Below are positions 33,822 through 42,418 of a DNA stretch of 61,587 bases, in pieces. The stretch lies in assembly GCA_934502885.1 (NCBI GenBank), contig CAKSUT010000014.1, forward strand, positions 1-61,587, in the 5' to 3' direction. Every line of letters starts with the position of its first letter. Position 1 is the first letter of the stretch. The notes beneath the pieces were generated by a model, which had not been told where the DNA came from, did no database searches, and saw only the letters and a list, made by a program, of their open reading frames with translations. Position numbers and translations under genes: made by a program. The stretch is from an uncultured Eubacteriales bacterium (GTDB lineage: Bacteria > Bacillota > Clostridia > Oscillospirales > CAG-382).

Positions 33822-34110
33822 AACAAAAAATCCCAAGCGAAGTTTTACCTTCACTTGGGACGAATAATCATATCCGTGTTGCCACCCAAATTGACGCTGC
33901 CGTGCGCCCTCTCTGCCGTACCGTCATTGATACGCTCCGAATTTGTTACAGGCTCGGTTCCCGTCGATTGCTACTGACACGAAATGCTCCGTGCGTTCGG
34001 TCGCCCTCATAAGTCCATTCACGAACCCTTCCGCTGCCGCAATCTCACTGTCTGCGGCTCTCTTTGAGTTTCCGATGATCGCTACTACTCTTAATCACAG
34101 GTTTGGTATG
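33822..34110 (-). promoter_or_regulatory. T-box riboswitch, Trp-type
   Basis: On the minus strand the T-box core GGGTGGCAACACGG lies at 33887-33874. The terminator TCCCAAGTGAAG...CTTCGCTTGGGA with TTTTTT follows at 33860-33825. Stem I starts with AAGAGTAGTAGCGAT. The likely specifier loop GTGAATGGACTTA holds a TGG (Trp) codon followed by A at 34017-34015. The T-box bulge TGGC would pair with a GCCA tRNA end, which fits tRNA-Trp with discriminator G. Uncharged tRNA would stabilise the antiterminator and switch on the transporter operon. Confidence 0.9.
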
Positions 34111-34150
34111 AAACCGTTCGGTTTTGCCGTTCGATTTATTTGTTGCGATT

Positions 34151-34179
34151 ATGATACCACACAAGTCGGCGTTTGTCAA
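34151..34179 (-). promoter_or_regulatory. Promoter of the T-box operon
   Basis: Minus strand: TTGACA (34179-34174) and TATCAT (34156-34151), spacer 17 bp. Transcription would begin about 40 bases before stem I. Confidence 0.85.
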
Positions 34180-34261
34180 GAGTTTTTTCGGAAAAATCTA
34201 AAGTTTGTCGCTTTCCGACAAATCTCGTGCATTTTTGCGTCGTGCGAATGTTCTTTTTGCA

Positions 34262-34298
34262 CCAAAACGAATCGGAGCCGACGTTTGCCGACTCCGAT
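34262..34298 (-). terminator. Terminator of rplS
   Basis: Minus strand: ATCGGAG pairs with CTCCGAT around a loop holding GTCGGC, followed by TCGTTTT. It lies 22 bases after the rplS stop. Confidence 0.85.
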
Positions 34299-34319
34299 AT
34301 GCGTTTCATCAAATCAAAC

Positions 34320-34664
34320 TCAGATCTTTTCCTTGACCTTAGCGCTCTTACCGACACGCTCTCTGATGTAGTAGAGCTTGGATCTTCTGACCTTACCGGT
34401 TCTTACTACCTCAACCTTAACTACGTTGGGGGAGTGAAGAGGGAATGTCTTTTCCACGCCGCAGCCGTAAGCAACACGTCTTACGGTGAAGCTCTCGGAA
34501 ATACCGCCGTTCTTCTTGGCAATTACCGTGCCCTCGAAGAGCTGTATTCTTTCTCTCTGACCTTCCTTGATTCTGTTGTGAACCTTAACGGTGTCACCGA
34601 TGTTGAACGAGGGAACCTCGGTCTTAAGCTGCTCGTTTGCAAAAGCATTTACAATGTTGTTCAT
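34320..34664 (-). CDS. rplS: 50S ribosomal protein L19
   Basis: Ribosomal protein L19 sits at the 30S-50S interface. The 114-residue product is normal in length. Landmarks are PSFNIGDTVKVHNRIKEGQR, RIQLFEGTVIAKKNGG, and RRVAYGCGVEKTFPLHSPNV, ending RRSKLYYIRERVGKSAKVKE. I chose the ATG at 34664 because TAAGGAGG is eight bases upstream. It stands alone here, without the rpsP-rimM-trmD neighbours common in Bacillota. A leader of about 90 bases with complementary CTGCAGC-type segments could form the L19 autoregulatory leader, but I cannot confirm its fold. Confidence 0.97.
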   Translation of the reverse strand: MNNIVNAFANEQLKTEVPSFNIGDTVKVHNRIKEGQRERIQLFEGTVIAKKNGGISESFTVRRVAYGCGVEKTFPLHSPNVVKVEVVRTGKVRRSKLYYIRERVGKSAKVKEKI

Positions 34665-34763
34665 CGTGCTTTCCTCCTTAAATTTCAGACATTCTTGCAG
34701 CAGCTGCAGAGGAATATCCATATTCTGTACCTGCACCGCAAGCCACGGCACAGTAACAGAGTG

Positions 34764-34792
34764 ATTATAACAGAGTTTCTCTTAAAAGTCAA
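34764..34792 (-). promoter_or_regulatory. Promoter of rplS
   Basis: Minus strand: TTGACT (34792-34787) and TATAAT (34769-34764) with a 17-bp spacer. Confidence 0.9.
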
Positions 34793-34830
34793 GTATTCTT
34801 GCGAAAGTTTACACTTTTTTGAAAATTGCG

Positions 34831-35646
34831 TCATTTATAGAAGGCGTGGTTGCCTATCATCGTGACGAACTCGCGGTTTTTCATGACCCAATCGGACGAG
34901 GTCGTGACGGGATTGACGAAGTACAGACATCCGTCAACCGCCTTTTCGCCGGCGAGAGCACGCCGTGCGGCGTCGATACACTCGTCGTCCGGAATATTGA
35001 AGAGCGTGAAATTTGAAAGCGGCGTAAACTGCACGACCGGGTCGCGGTCGAATATCACTCCGTATACGGTGTCGGGAAACTCCCCGCTTGCGGCTCTCTC
35101 GAGAACGACGTTGCCGACGGCAATTTTACCTTCAAACGGCTCTCCCCTCGCCTCGGCGAAAATAATGCGCGCAAGCCACAGAAGCGTACTTTCGGAGTCG
35201 TCGGCGTCCGCTTTGCCGAGACTTATGCTTCTGTCGTCGGCATTCCACGTGACGTCAAATCCGAGAAGTCTTGCCGCGTCCCTCACGGGGACGTACATTG
35301 TGCCGTTTTTAACCCTCGGTGCGGCGGAGAGAGCCGCTTCCGCGCCGCGGCTGAGTGCGGTTTTACCGCCGTCGGTCATAGAAAAATCCGCATTTTCCTC
35401 CGAGACGTGTACCGTGCGGCGCGACGGATCCCACGCAATATATGCGTTTTCCGCACACAGCGCCGCCAATGTTCTCACCGGCGCAAACGCCGTGTTTTCC
35501 TCTATGTAGAAGCCGGGAGCGTCCTCGGTATATCTTTCGTGAAGCACGGCGTCCGCAGAGACGCTTTCCGCCGCCCCGACCGAAGAAGCCGCCGCAAGGC
35601 ACACTGCGCAGAACACCGCCGCAAAAAGCTTTGACTTTCGTTTCAT
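34831..35646 (-). CDS. SleB-type cell-wall hydrolase with stalk domain
   Basis: A 271-residue exported protein. A signal peptide (cleavage near SVGAAES) is followed by a stalk domain with two strands of the copper-amine-oxidase-N type (APVRTLAALCAENAYIAWD, then VPVRDAARLLGFDVTWNADD). The C-terminal Hydrolase_2 (SleB/CwlJ) domain starts at WLARIIFAEARGEPFEGKIA, where the Glu in FAEARGE is the likely catalytic residue. It continues with VQFTPLSNFTLFNIPDDE. Family members are lytic transglycosylases or amidases of spore cortex or vegetative wall. The presence of this gene fits a spore-forming lineage but does not prove sporulation. It has its own ribosome site and lies between rplS and the GH2 gene. 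Confidence 0.9.
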   Translation of the reverse strand: MKRKSKLFAAVFCAVCLAAASSVGAAESVSADAVLHERYTEDAPGFYIEENTAFAPVRTLAALCAENAYIAWDPSRRTVHVSEENADFSMTDGGKTALSRGAEAALSAAPRVKNGTMYVPVRDAARLLGFDVTWNADDRSISLGKADADDSESTLLWLARIIFAEARGEPFEGKIAVGNVVLERAASGEFPDTVYGVIFDRDPVVQFTPLSNFTLFNIPDDECIDAARRALAGEKAVDGCLYFVNPVTTSSDWVMKNREFVTMIGNHAFYK

Positions 35647-35796
35647 TCCGTCACCTTTCCTTTCTTCTCCGCATTCGGAAGGTCGCGACTCGGAATGTAC
35701 GGTGCGGAAAACGTGTATGATTTATCCTTGATATACGTAATTATACACCGCAAGGACTCTTTTGTCAACGCACAAAATCTGCCGCCGCAGGAAGGA

Positions 35797-38160
35797 TTAT
35801 CTCACCTTTCTCACGTATGCGACGTCTCCGCAAAGGTTCTCGCCCTTTACGTAGAGCGTGAGCGTGCCGGGAATCTTCGATTTCACGACGGCAAGCGCAC
35901 GTCCGCCGAAGGCGTGGCATTTGCAGGAGCCGTATACGTCCTCGTTCGCCGGATTTCCGGAGTATATTCCGAGAAGCTCACCGCCGATAACGCGGCACTC
36001 GAGAGCGTTTTCCGCGTCGGTGACAAGTCTTCCCTCCCTGTCGGTGACGGATATGTCGAAGTAGCAGAGATCTCTGCCGTCGGCGGTAAACGAGTCGGCC
36101 TCGGGAGTTATTTTCACTTTGTACGCGTCCGATACCGTTGAAAGCTCCGCTGTGCCGACAGTCTCGCCGTCAAGCAGAACGCTTGCGGAAAGCGTTCCGG
36201 GTTCATACGGAATATCGGCCGAGGCAATTCCCCTGACGGGTGCGGCACGTCCGACCTCGCGTCCGTTCAGCGTGAACACAACCTCGTCCGCGGTCGTATA
36301 CACCTCGGTCTTTACCGGTGTGCCTATGTATTCGACGGGGAATGTCCAGCTTTCCCAAACGTCGTACCAATGCCAGCAGGTACCGCTGAAAATGTCGCCG
36401 TTATGCTCGGGGTGAGTCGTGAATATGTGCGGTGCGGCGTGCTTATTCCAGATCGCTTCACGGAAATACGACTGCGGACGTCTGTATCCGCAAAGGTCGA
36501 GATCTCCCTGATAACAGCTTCTCCAAGGATATTCGGCGACGTTTGCGCCGGGAGCGACGTATCCGTCACGTCCCCACATGAAGCGTCCCGTGCCGACCTC
36601 GCCGAGGTTGTCGAACGCCGTCCAGGTGTAGTCGCCTATGACGTTCGCGTTTTCCTCGACGGTTTTCCACGAATCGTAGAACTTCACCGCCATTGTTTCG
36701 GAGTGCCAGATAACGCGGTCGGGGTACTTTACGCGGTCGCCGTCACAGCGTTTGTAAAGATAGTTGTAGCCGACTATATCAAGAGGCTTCATATAATCCT
36801 CGGTTCTCTCGCCCCATGTCGTGTCCGGACCTCCGTCGCCGGCGTCGTGGCAGCCTTTAAAGAAGTCCTTCTTGTAGTCGTCGGGAGCGTCCGCCTCGGG
36901 ATATGCCCAGATGCCGCACACCGCCGATGTGACAAGGCGTGTGGAGTCGTATTTTCTTATTTCGTCCGCAAGGCGCGCCGACCACGCAAAGCCGTCCGAC
37001 GTGCCGTCACGTTCGGGTATTTCGTTGCCTGTCGAGTACGAGATTACCGAGGCATGGCTTCTGTCGCGCTTTATCGTTTCCTCAATGTCGCGCTGCCAGT
37101 GATCGGCGAACCACAGACTGTAGTCGAGATTATTCTTCGGAGTGTTCCACATATCGTACATTTCGTCCATGACGTAGAGTCCTATTTCGTCGCAGACCTC
37201 GAGGAATGCCGACGACGGCGGATTATGAGCGCACCGCACGGAATTGAAGCCGGCGTTTTTAAGAAGCGTGAGCTTGCGTCTTATCGCCGCCGGGTACTCC
37301 GCACTGCCGAGAACGGCGTGGTCATGGTGAATACAGCCGCCCTTTAGCTTCACCGTCTTTCCGTTCACGGTAAGTCCGAGCTTTGCGTCTGCGGCAACGG
37401 TTCTCACGCCGAAGGTGCAGTCAGCCGTGTCCGTGACCTCGCCGCCGACCGAAACCTCGGCTTCAAGCTTATAAAGGTGCGGCGTTTCGGCACTCCAGAG
37501 AAGCGGCGAGTCAAGCTGCGCCGTGCATTCGGAGTTGTTTTTGCCTTTTGCGGCGTCGAGAGACACCGACTTTACCAAAATCTTCTCTCCGTCCGCGGAG
37601 CGCACCGTGAAAGAGACTTCCGCTTTGCACTCAAGCTCCGCGCTCACGCAGAAGCGAATGCGGATGACAGCTTTTCCGCCGTCCTCGGATATTTCGTCCG
37701 TCGTAACGTACATATCCCACGGCTCTATTCTCACACTGCCGCCGGTCCAAAGGGACACATCGCGGTAAAGTCCCGCGCCGGAATACCACCTCGACGACGG
37801 CTGTAAACCGAGAGTGTGTATAACTATCTTATTATTCCGCTCCGCCCTCACTTTACCCGAAAGGTCAACGAGAAAAGGCGAATATCCGTAGGGGTGCATG
37901 GTGAGAAGATCCTCGTTGAAGTACACTCTCGCGCACATATATGCGCCGTCGATATCGAGGATCGTGTGTGCGTCGCCGCCGAGCTTTATATACTTTGAGT
38001 AAGTGCCGCAGGAGCCGGTAAAGTATCCGACCGAACCGCCTCCGGGCGCGTCGGCACGGCGTTCTCCGTGTATTGCATAGTCGTGGGGAATATCGACGGT
38101 AACAGCGGGTTTTCCGGGTTCGCAGAATTTCCAGCCGTTTGAAATGCGTGTTTTTTTCAT
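35797..38160 (-). CDS. GH2 beta-galactosidase-like enzyme
   Basis: A cytosolic glycoside hydrolase family 2 enzyme of 787 residues. The N-terminal sugar-binding domain and an immunoglobulin-like domain fill residues 1-260. The TIM barrel follows, with NAGFNSVRCAHNPPSSAFLE. The acid/base is Glu380 in YSTGNE and the nucleophile is Glu488 in WHSE. C-terminal domains (from about 620) are beta-rich, including a DUF4982-like segment. The ATG at 38160 has GGAGAG nine bases upstream; longer frames lack a ribosome site. No signal peptide is present. It is divergent from an AraC regulator that probably controls it. Substrate (beta-galactoside, glucuronide or other) is not settled. Confidence 0.92.
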   Translation of the reverse strand: MKKTRISNGWKFCEPGKPAVTVDIPHDYAIHGERRADAPGGGSVGYFTGSCGTYSKYIKLGGDAHTILDIDGAYMCARVYFNEDLLTMHPYGYSPFLVDLSGKVRAERNNKIVIHTLGLQPSSRWYSGAGLYRDVSLWTGGSVRIEPWDMYVTTDEISEDGGKAVIRIRFCVSAELECKAEVSFTVRSADGEKILVKSVSLDAAKGKNNSECTAQLDSPLLWSAETPHLYKLEAEVSVGGEVTDTADCTFGVRTVAADAKLGLTVNGKTVKLKGGCIHHDHAVLGSAEYPAAIRRKLTLLKNAGFNSVRCAHNPPSSAFLEVCDEIGLYVMDEMYDMWNTPKNNLDYSLWFADHWQRDIEETIKRDRSHASVISYSTGNEIPERDGTSDGFAWSARLADEIRKYDSTRLVTSAVCGIWAYPEADAPDDYKKDFFKGCHDAGDGGPDTTWGERTEDYMKPLDIVGYNYLYKRCDGDRVKYPDRVIWHSETMAVKFYDSWKTVEENANVIGDYTWTAFDNLGEVGTGRFMWGRDGYVAPGANVAEYPWRSCYQGDLDLCGYRRPQSYFREAIWNKHAAPHIFTTHPEHNGDIFSGTCWHWYDVWESWTFPVEYIGTPVKTEVYTTADEVVFTLNGREVGRAAPVRGIASADIPYEPGTLSASVLLDGETVGTAELSTVSDAYKVKITPEADSFTADGRDLCYFDISVTDREGRLVTDAENALECRVIGGELLGIYSGNPANEDVYGSCKCHAFGGRALAVVKSKIPGTLTLYVKGENLCGDVAYVRKVR

Positions 38161-38189
38161 ATTGCACTCTCCTTTTTTCCACCGCACAC

Positions 38190-38250
38190 TTGATTTTCCG
38201 TGCGTTATGTGATACAATACCATTATAAACGCAGGACCGTTGCATTGCAA
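38190..38250. promoter_or_regulatory. Overlapping divergent promoters GH2 / AraC
   Basis: Plus: TTGATT (38190-38195) and TACAAT (38213-38218), 17 bp apart, reads into the AraC gene. Minus: TTGCAA (38250-38245) and TATAAT (38227-38222), 17 bp apart, reads into the GH2 gene. The two -10 boxes are 3 bp apart, so polymerase can occupy only one side at a time. Confidence 0.8.
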
Positions 38251-38299
38251 TATAAAAATTGTCCATGGCATATAAATATATTGCAGAAAGAGGTGCAAA

Positions 38300-39118
38300 A
38301 TGAAACAATTCGGGCAATTGCGCAAAAACACGATGAAAACCTTCGTATTCGAGCCGAAGAAGCTTCTGACGGTATATCCCGTGACCTGCGAGGTGCGGCA
38401 TATCCAGGAGGATGTGTGCAGTGTCCACGGAGTGTGGATAGAGCAGATATTCATCGTCGAGGACGGAAGCGGAATTTTGGGTGCGGAGGGACGCGAAACC
38501 GCCCTTGACCGAGGGGATATGTACTATGTCCGCCGCGACACCGCGCACTATTACTACGGCGACGACGACTTCAAGACGACGTTTCTGGGCTTCGGCGGAG
38601 AGCTCTGCGACGGCATTTTCGACTACTACGGCCTCGGCAAAAGCGGCGTATACAAAGGAAAAAACGCCGAAAGGGCGTCTCTCGAAATAAAAGATTTTCT
38701 CGAAAAGAGCGAGAATATCCGCGACGCCGCGATGCTGTCGGCGATGGCATACAAAACGGTCTGCGCTTTTTTCGGAGAGGCATTGAAGGTCGAGTACACG
38801 CCGATAGAGAACGTATACCACTTTCTCGAATCGAACTTTGCAAAGCCGCTCACTCTCGGCGACATAATGGAGTTTTACCCTTACTCAAAATCGAAGCTCT
38901 GCCGTGACTTTTCGGAGAAGTACGGAATGAGCATATTCGATATGCTCGGAAAAATCCGCCTTTCGCACGCAAAAATAATGTTAAAAAGCGAGCCGCACGT
39001 AAAGCTTGAACGGATAGCCGCCGCCTGCGGCTACGGCGACACAAGCTACTTCTGCAAAGCTTACAAAAGAGAGTTCGGCGAAACGCCGAGAGGCGCGGAG
39101 CTTTCCGGGGAGGGGTGA
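38300..39118 (+). CDS. AraC-family transcriptional regulator
   Basis: A 272-residue regulator, divergent from the GH2 gene. The N-terminal cupin-like sensor (IEQIFIVEDGSGILGAEGRE) precedes a C-terminal double helix-turn-helix: FAKPLTLGDIMEFYPYSKSK, then HVKLERIAAACGYGDTSYFC and KAYKREFGETPRG. GAAAGAGGTG lies before the ATG. It most likely senses a sugar and switches the overlapping divergent promoters. No other target is adjacent. Confidence 0.92.
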   Translation: MKQFGQLRKNTMKTFVFEPKKLLTVYPVTCEVRHIQEDVCSVHGVWIEQIFIVEDGSGILGAEGRETALDRGDMYYVRRDTAHYYYGDDDFKTTFLGFGGELCDGIFDYYGLGKSGVYKGKNAERASLEIKDFLEKSENIRDAAMLSAMAYKTVCAFFGEALKVEYTPIENVYHFLESNFAKPLTLGDIMEFYPYSKSKLCRDFSEKYGMSIFDMLGKIRLSHAKIMLKSEPHVKLERIAAACGYGDTSYFCKAYKREFGETPRGAELSGEG

Positions 39119-39225
39119 GAATGCTTGTAGAAAACCCTGCACGAGAACTGCCAATGTATATTAACAGTTAACAATTGCACATCGCAGCCTCTGCAATAAA
39201 ACTCCCCAAAGATGTATCCACACGG

Positions 39226-39672
39226 TTAATGCCCCGGAAAAGCTCTGCGGCAGCCGCCGCTATGTCTGCCGCCATCGGACTCGCCGCCGTCGTCAGGCTT
39301 GCACGAATCAATCAAATCGTCAAATTCGTCCAAATCGTCTGCGTCCTCCGCGTCGTCCGGATCATCGGTATCGTCATCCGAGGTAATATCCTTCAAATCG
39401 TCGGGCGTAATTCCCGTGCCGCGAAGGACCGACTCGACAAAGGCGTTCGAGAGCATGAAATCGCCGTCTTTACCGCGAACGCCGAGCGTTGCCGGTTCTG
39501 CCTCCTCTGCCAGCCACTTTTCGTCAAACGGCGTTGTGTCCAACAGCACATAGTCGTCTTCGGGATGTTCTTTCGCATACATTCCGTTGTTAAGCCCCGT
39601 GCAGTATACGTCGTCGAGAAACGCATTGAGTTCTTCACGCGTCATTTTCATTATTGCCGAATAGTTGTCCAT
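39226..39672 (-). CDS. Small acidic hypothetical protein
   Basis: A 148-residue soluble protein that I do not recognise. The N-terminal 95 residues are ordered-looking (MDNYSAIMKMTREELNAFLD, then DVYCTGLNNGMYAKEHPEDD). From about residue 100 it turns into an Asp-rich run (SDDDTDDPDDAEDADDLDEF) and ends in a Gly/His/Arg tail. I chose the ATG at 39672 because GAAAGGCAGG lies upstream; the longer frame to 39837 has no ribosome site. A TATAAT-like box (minus) near 39705 supports expression. It could be a charge-mimic or a metal-binding tail protein; this is inference. Confidence 0.65.
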   Translation of the reverse strand: MDNYSAIMKMTREELNAFLDDVYCTGLNNGMYAKEHPEDDYVLLDTTPFDEKWLAEEAEPATLGVRGKDGDFMLSNAFVESVLRGTGITPDDLKDITSDDDTDDPDDAEDADDLDEFDDLIDSCKPDDGGESDGGRHSGGCRRAFPGH

Positions 39673-39877
39673 AATCAAGACCTGCCTTTCTGTTATTTCG
39701 GCATAATTATAGCACAGCGTGTGTCCTATAAAAAGGACTTTGACTTGTTTTTTGAAAAAAAGACACTTAGAGTGAAGAAGCCTCCGCAAATTCATTCCCG
39801 CAACAGCGCACGGACATACGATAAAACCCGTCAGCATAAAAATACTCCGAACGTCAAACGACTTTCGGCTTTCATTC

Positions 39878-40192
39878 GCGTCGTAAGGGACTCGTCCGTC
39901 TGCGGACGGACGCCGGTGCGGAAAAACAGTCCACCGGACTGTTGCACTGACGCAGTCTGTGCCTTAACGCGCACCCTTCGAGTCCCTGACAAAAAACAAA
40001 GGCCACACACCATTCGGTGTGCAACCTTTGTTGGCGCGTCGTAAGGGACTCGCCCGTCTGCGGACGGGCGCTGGTGCGGAAAAACAGTCCACCGGACTGT
40101 TTTTTAACACGCACCCTTCGAGTCCCTAACAAAAAACAAAGGTCACACACCATTCGGTGCGCAACCTTTGTTGGCGCGTCGTAAGGGACTCG
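39878..40192 (-). repeat. Tandem tRNA-Arg 3'-tail repeats (tyrT-like)
   Basis: Read on the minus strand, the tRNA-Arg tail CGAGTCCCTTACGACGCGCC occurs at 40192-40173 (in the gene), at 40052-40033, and in shortened form at 39894-39878. Spacings are 140 and 158 bases. Between tails the order is the same each time: a terminator (ACAAAGGTTG...ACCTTTGTTTTTT); GGGACTCGAA, an inverted piece of the T-arm; the hairpin AACAGTCC-GGT-GGACTGTT; and a GC-rich hairpin such as CGCCCGTC-CGC-AGACGGGCG directly before the tail. The second unit carries an 18-bp extra piece and its tail lacks CCA. Confidence 0.9.
40131..40171 (-). terminator. Intrinsic terminator of tRNA-Arg
   Basis: Minus strand: ACAAAGGTTGCGCACC pairs with GGTGTGTGACCTTTGT around GAAT, followed by TTTTT. 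A near-identical hairpin (39991-40031) follows the first repeated tail. Confidence 0.9.
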
Positions 40193-40248
40193 AACCCCTG
40201 ACCTACTGGTTCGTAGCCAGTCACTCTATCCAGCTGAGCTAACGACGC
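40172..40248 (-). tRNA. tRNA-Arg (anticodon ACG)
   Basis: A 77-base tRNA with encoded CCA. The acceptor GCGTCGT pairs with ACGACGC, and the discriminator is G. The anticodon stem ACTGG/CCAGT encloses CTACGAA, giving anticodon ACG (A34 is normally edited to inosine by TadA to read CGU/CGC/CGA). The T-arm is GGGGTTCGAGTCCCTT. A perfect promoter lies upstream. Downstream are two tandem tail repeats like those behind tRNA-Leu. Confidence 0.96.
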
Positions 40249-40289
40249 AAGCTTATTGATTACCCACGGTCTCCCTTGAGTACCCTGGT

Positions 40290-40318
40290 ATTATATCACA
40301 GTCGGCGGCACTTGTCAA
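40290..40318 (-). promoter_or_regulatory. Promoter of tRNA-Arg
   Basis: Minus strand: perfect TTGACA (40318-40313) and TATAAT (40295-40290), spacer 17 bp. Confidence 0.93.
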
Positions 40319-40373
40319 TAGCTTTTGCAAAAAAAATCTTATGTTTACATTTGTTCACAATTCTTCCCCGCCC

Positions 40374-40402
40374 TTGACAAACCGTCCCGAAAATGGTATA
40401 CT
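40374..40402 (+). promoter_or_regulatory. Promoter of the GH13 gene
   Basis: TTGACA (40374-40379) and TATACT (40397-40402), spacer 17 bp, 43 bases before the start codon. Confidence 0.9.
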
Positions 40403-40444
40403 GTGTTATCGCTAAAATCGGCACGAATGAAAGGACAGGAAGCA

Positions 40445-42418
40445 ATGACAGATACCGCAAGCTCATGCAAGACCCCGGAGATTATCGTCAAAAAATACAT
40501 ACTCGGAGAGGACGTCTCCCGTCTCGGAGCGTTTCCGATTTCCTCGACCGTCGTATTCGAGATTACCGCCGAAAGCGGCGTTTCATCGGCTCGGATTGAG
40601 CTTGCAAGAGGAAGCGAGAAGACCTTTGAGCCGACCGTGACGTTCCCGATGATGAGCCTTGACGACGACGGCGGCTGCGTCAGATTCTCTCAGCCTCTCG
40701 CTCTCGGTATGCTTGCGTCGGAGCTTGCGCCGGAATGTACGTCATACCTGCTTCGCTGCCGCTTCGTGCTGACCTTGACCGACGGCACGGAATACTTCAC
40801 CGACAGCGTAAACAACGTCGATTTCACCCTTTCCGACAGTACCGATGTCACGCCATTTCGCATTCTCTGCTATGAGGACGGCTTCACGGTCCCGGAGGGC
40901 TTCGGCGGAGTGATGTATCAGATATTCCCCGACCGCTTTTCCGACGGCGGCAGAAAGTTTCCCGTGCGTGACGACGCCGTTCTCAATGAGGACTGGTACG
41001 GCGGTATCACCGAATACGCCGAATATCCGGGAGCGTTCGTAAAGAACAACGTCTTCTTCGGCGGAAACCTCGTCGGAATTGCCGAAAAGCTTGACTACCT
41101 CTCGTCTCTCGGCGTGACGATGCTCTACCTCAATCCGATATTCGAGGCGTACTCGAACCACAAGTACGACACCGGCGACTACATGAAGGTCGATGCGATG
41201 TTCGGCGGCGACGAAGCTCTCGCGGAACTTATCGAAAAGGCGCATTCCGCCGGCATAAAGATAATTCTCGACGGCGTATTCAACCACACGGGCGACAACA
41301 GCGTTTACTTCAACCGATACGGAAAGTACAGCTCCGTCGGCGCATACCAAAGCGAGGACTCGCCTTATCACGACTGGTACATTTTCGGCGAGTTTCCCGA
41401 CAAATACGAGTCATGGTGGGGCATTGACATTCTGCCGAAGCTCAATCAGACGAACGAAAACTGCCGCGCGTTCTTCACCGGCAAGGACGGCGTCTGCGAA
41501 AAGTACATACGCATGGGCATTGACGGCTGGCGGCTTGACGTTGCGGACGAGCTTCCGGAGGTGTTTCTCGACGAGTTTCGCCGTCGTGTCAAGGCGGCAA
41601 ACAAGGACGCTCTCATAATCGGCGAGGTGTGGGAAAACGCCGCGGACAAGGTCGCCTACGGCAAACTGAGAAATTATCTCGGCGGCGGTCAGCTTGACAG
41701 CGTGATGAATTATCCTTTCCGCAATGCGGCTCTCGCTTTCGTGCTTCACGGCGACGACGAGACTCTTTACAACACTCTCACGGAGATATACGCAAGCTAT
41801 CCGACGTCTGTCTGCGGCGTGCTTATGAACCTTCTCGGCACTCACGACACTTCGAGAATCTTGACGGAGCTTTCCGACGAGGACCTGTCGGGACTCTCGA
41901 ACGCGGAGCTTTCGCATCACAAAATGTCTGACGGCGCAAAGCGGCTTGCGGTAAAGCGGCTCAAGCTCGCCTCGACTCTTCAATACACGGTCTACGGCTT
42001 CCCGTCGGTCTACTACGGCGACGAGGCAGGAGTTGAGGGAGGTCACGACCCGTTCTGCCGCACGCCGTACCCGTGGGGACTCGAGGACAGAGAGCTTCTC
42101 GAACACTACAAGGCTCTCGGAAAGATGAGAAAAGAGCGTGCCTGCCTGCAAGGCGGAGACTTTGAGACGGTGTACCACGGTCACGGCACGTATGTTTTCA
42201 AGCGGACAGACAAAAAAAGCGGCGAGGAATTGTATGTCGCCGCAAACGCATCGGAGAACGATTTCGTATTTGATTTCGGCGGAGTCTTCGGCGGCAACAT
42301 CGCAAAGTACACCTTCACGGACGCTCTAACGGAGGAAGCAATCGACCTCTCGGAGAACGCCGCCGTGACGGTCGGAGCGGTGTCGGCAAAAGCGGTATGC
42401 GCAGTGCGCAAAGGTTAA
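40445..42418 (+). CDS. GH13 alpha-amylase / neopullulanase-type glycosidase
   Basis: A cytosolic alpha-glucan-degrading enzyme of 657 residues. An N-terminal beta-domain (about residues 1-150) comes before the catalytic barrel, which opens with GVMYQIFPDRFSDG. All four GH13 regions are present. Region I is DGVFNHTG (from about 276). Region II is GWRLDV with nucleophile Asp365. Region III is IIGEVWE with acid Glu394. Region IV is GTHDTSR with Asp468. The ATG at 40445 is preceded by GGACAGGAAG. The N-terminal domain and lack of a signal point to a neopullulanase/cyclomaltodextrinase-like role on imported oligosaccharides. It is monocistronic with a promoter and terminator of its own. Confidence 0.93.
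   Translation: MTDTASSCKTPEIIVKKYILGEDVSRLGAFPISSTVVFEITAESGVSSARIELARGSEKTFEPTVTFPMMSLDDDGGCVRFSQPLALGMLASELAPECTSYLLRCRFVLTLTDGTEYFTDSVNNVDFTLSDSTDVTPFRILCYEDGFTVPEGFGGVMYQIFPDRFSDGGRKFPVRDDAVLNEDWYGGITEYAEYPGAFVKNNVFFGGNLVGIAEKLDYLSSLGVTMLYLNPIFEAYSNHKYDTGDYMKVDAMFGGDEALAELIEKAHSAGIKIILDGVFNHTGDNSVYFNRYGKYSSVGAYQSEDSPYHDWYIFGEFPDKYESWWGIDILPKLNQTNENCRAFFTGKDGVCEKYIRMGIDGWRLDVADELPEVFLDEFRRRVKAANKDALIIGEVWENAADKVAYGKLRNYLGGGQLDSVMNYPFRNAALAFVLHGDDETLYNTLTEIYASYPTSVCGVLMNLLGTHDTSRILTELSDEDLSGLSNAELSHHKMSDGAKRLAVKRLKLASTLQYTVYGFPSVYYGDEAGVEGGHDPFCRTPYPWGLEDRELLEHYKALGKMRKERACLQGGDFETVYHGHGTYVFKRTDKKSGEELYVAANASENDFVFDFGGVFGGNIAKYTFTDALTEEAIDLSENAAVTVGAVSAKAVCAVRKG

Noticed and set aside
34665..34757. 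Confirmed L19 leader riboregulator
   Set aside because: The leader has complementary segments, but I could not derive the full family structure by eye, so it is mentioned only as possible.
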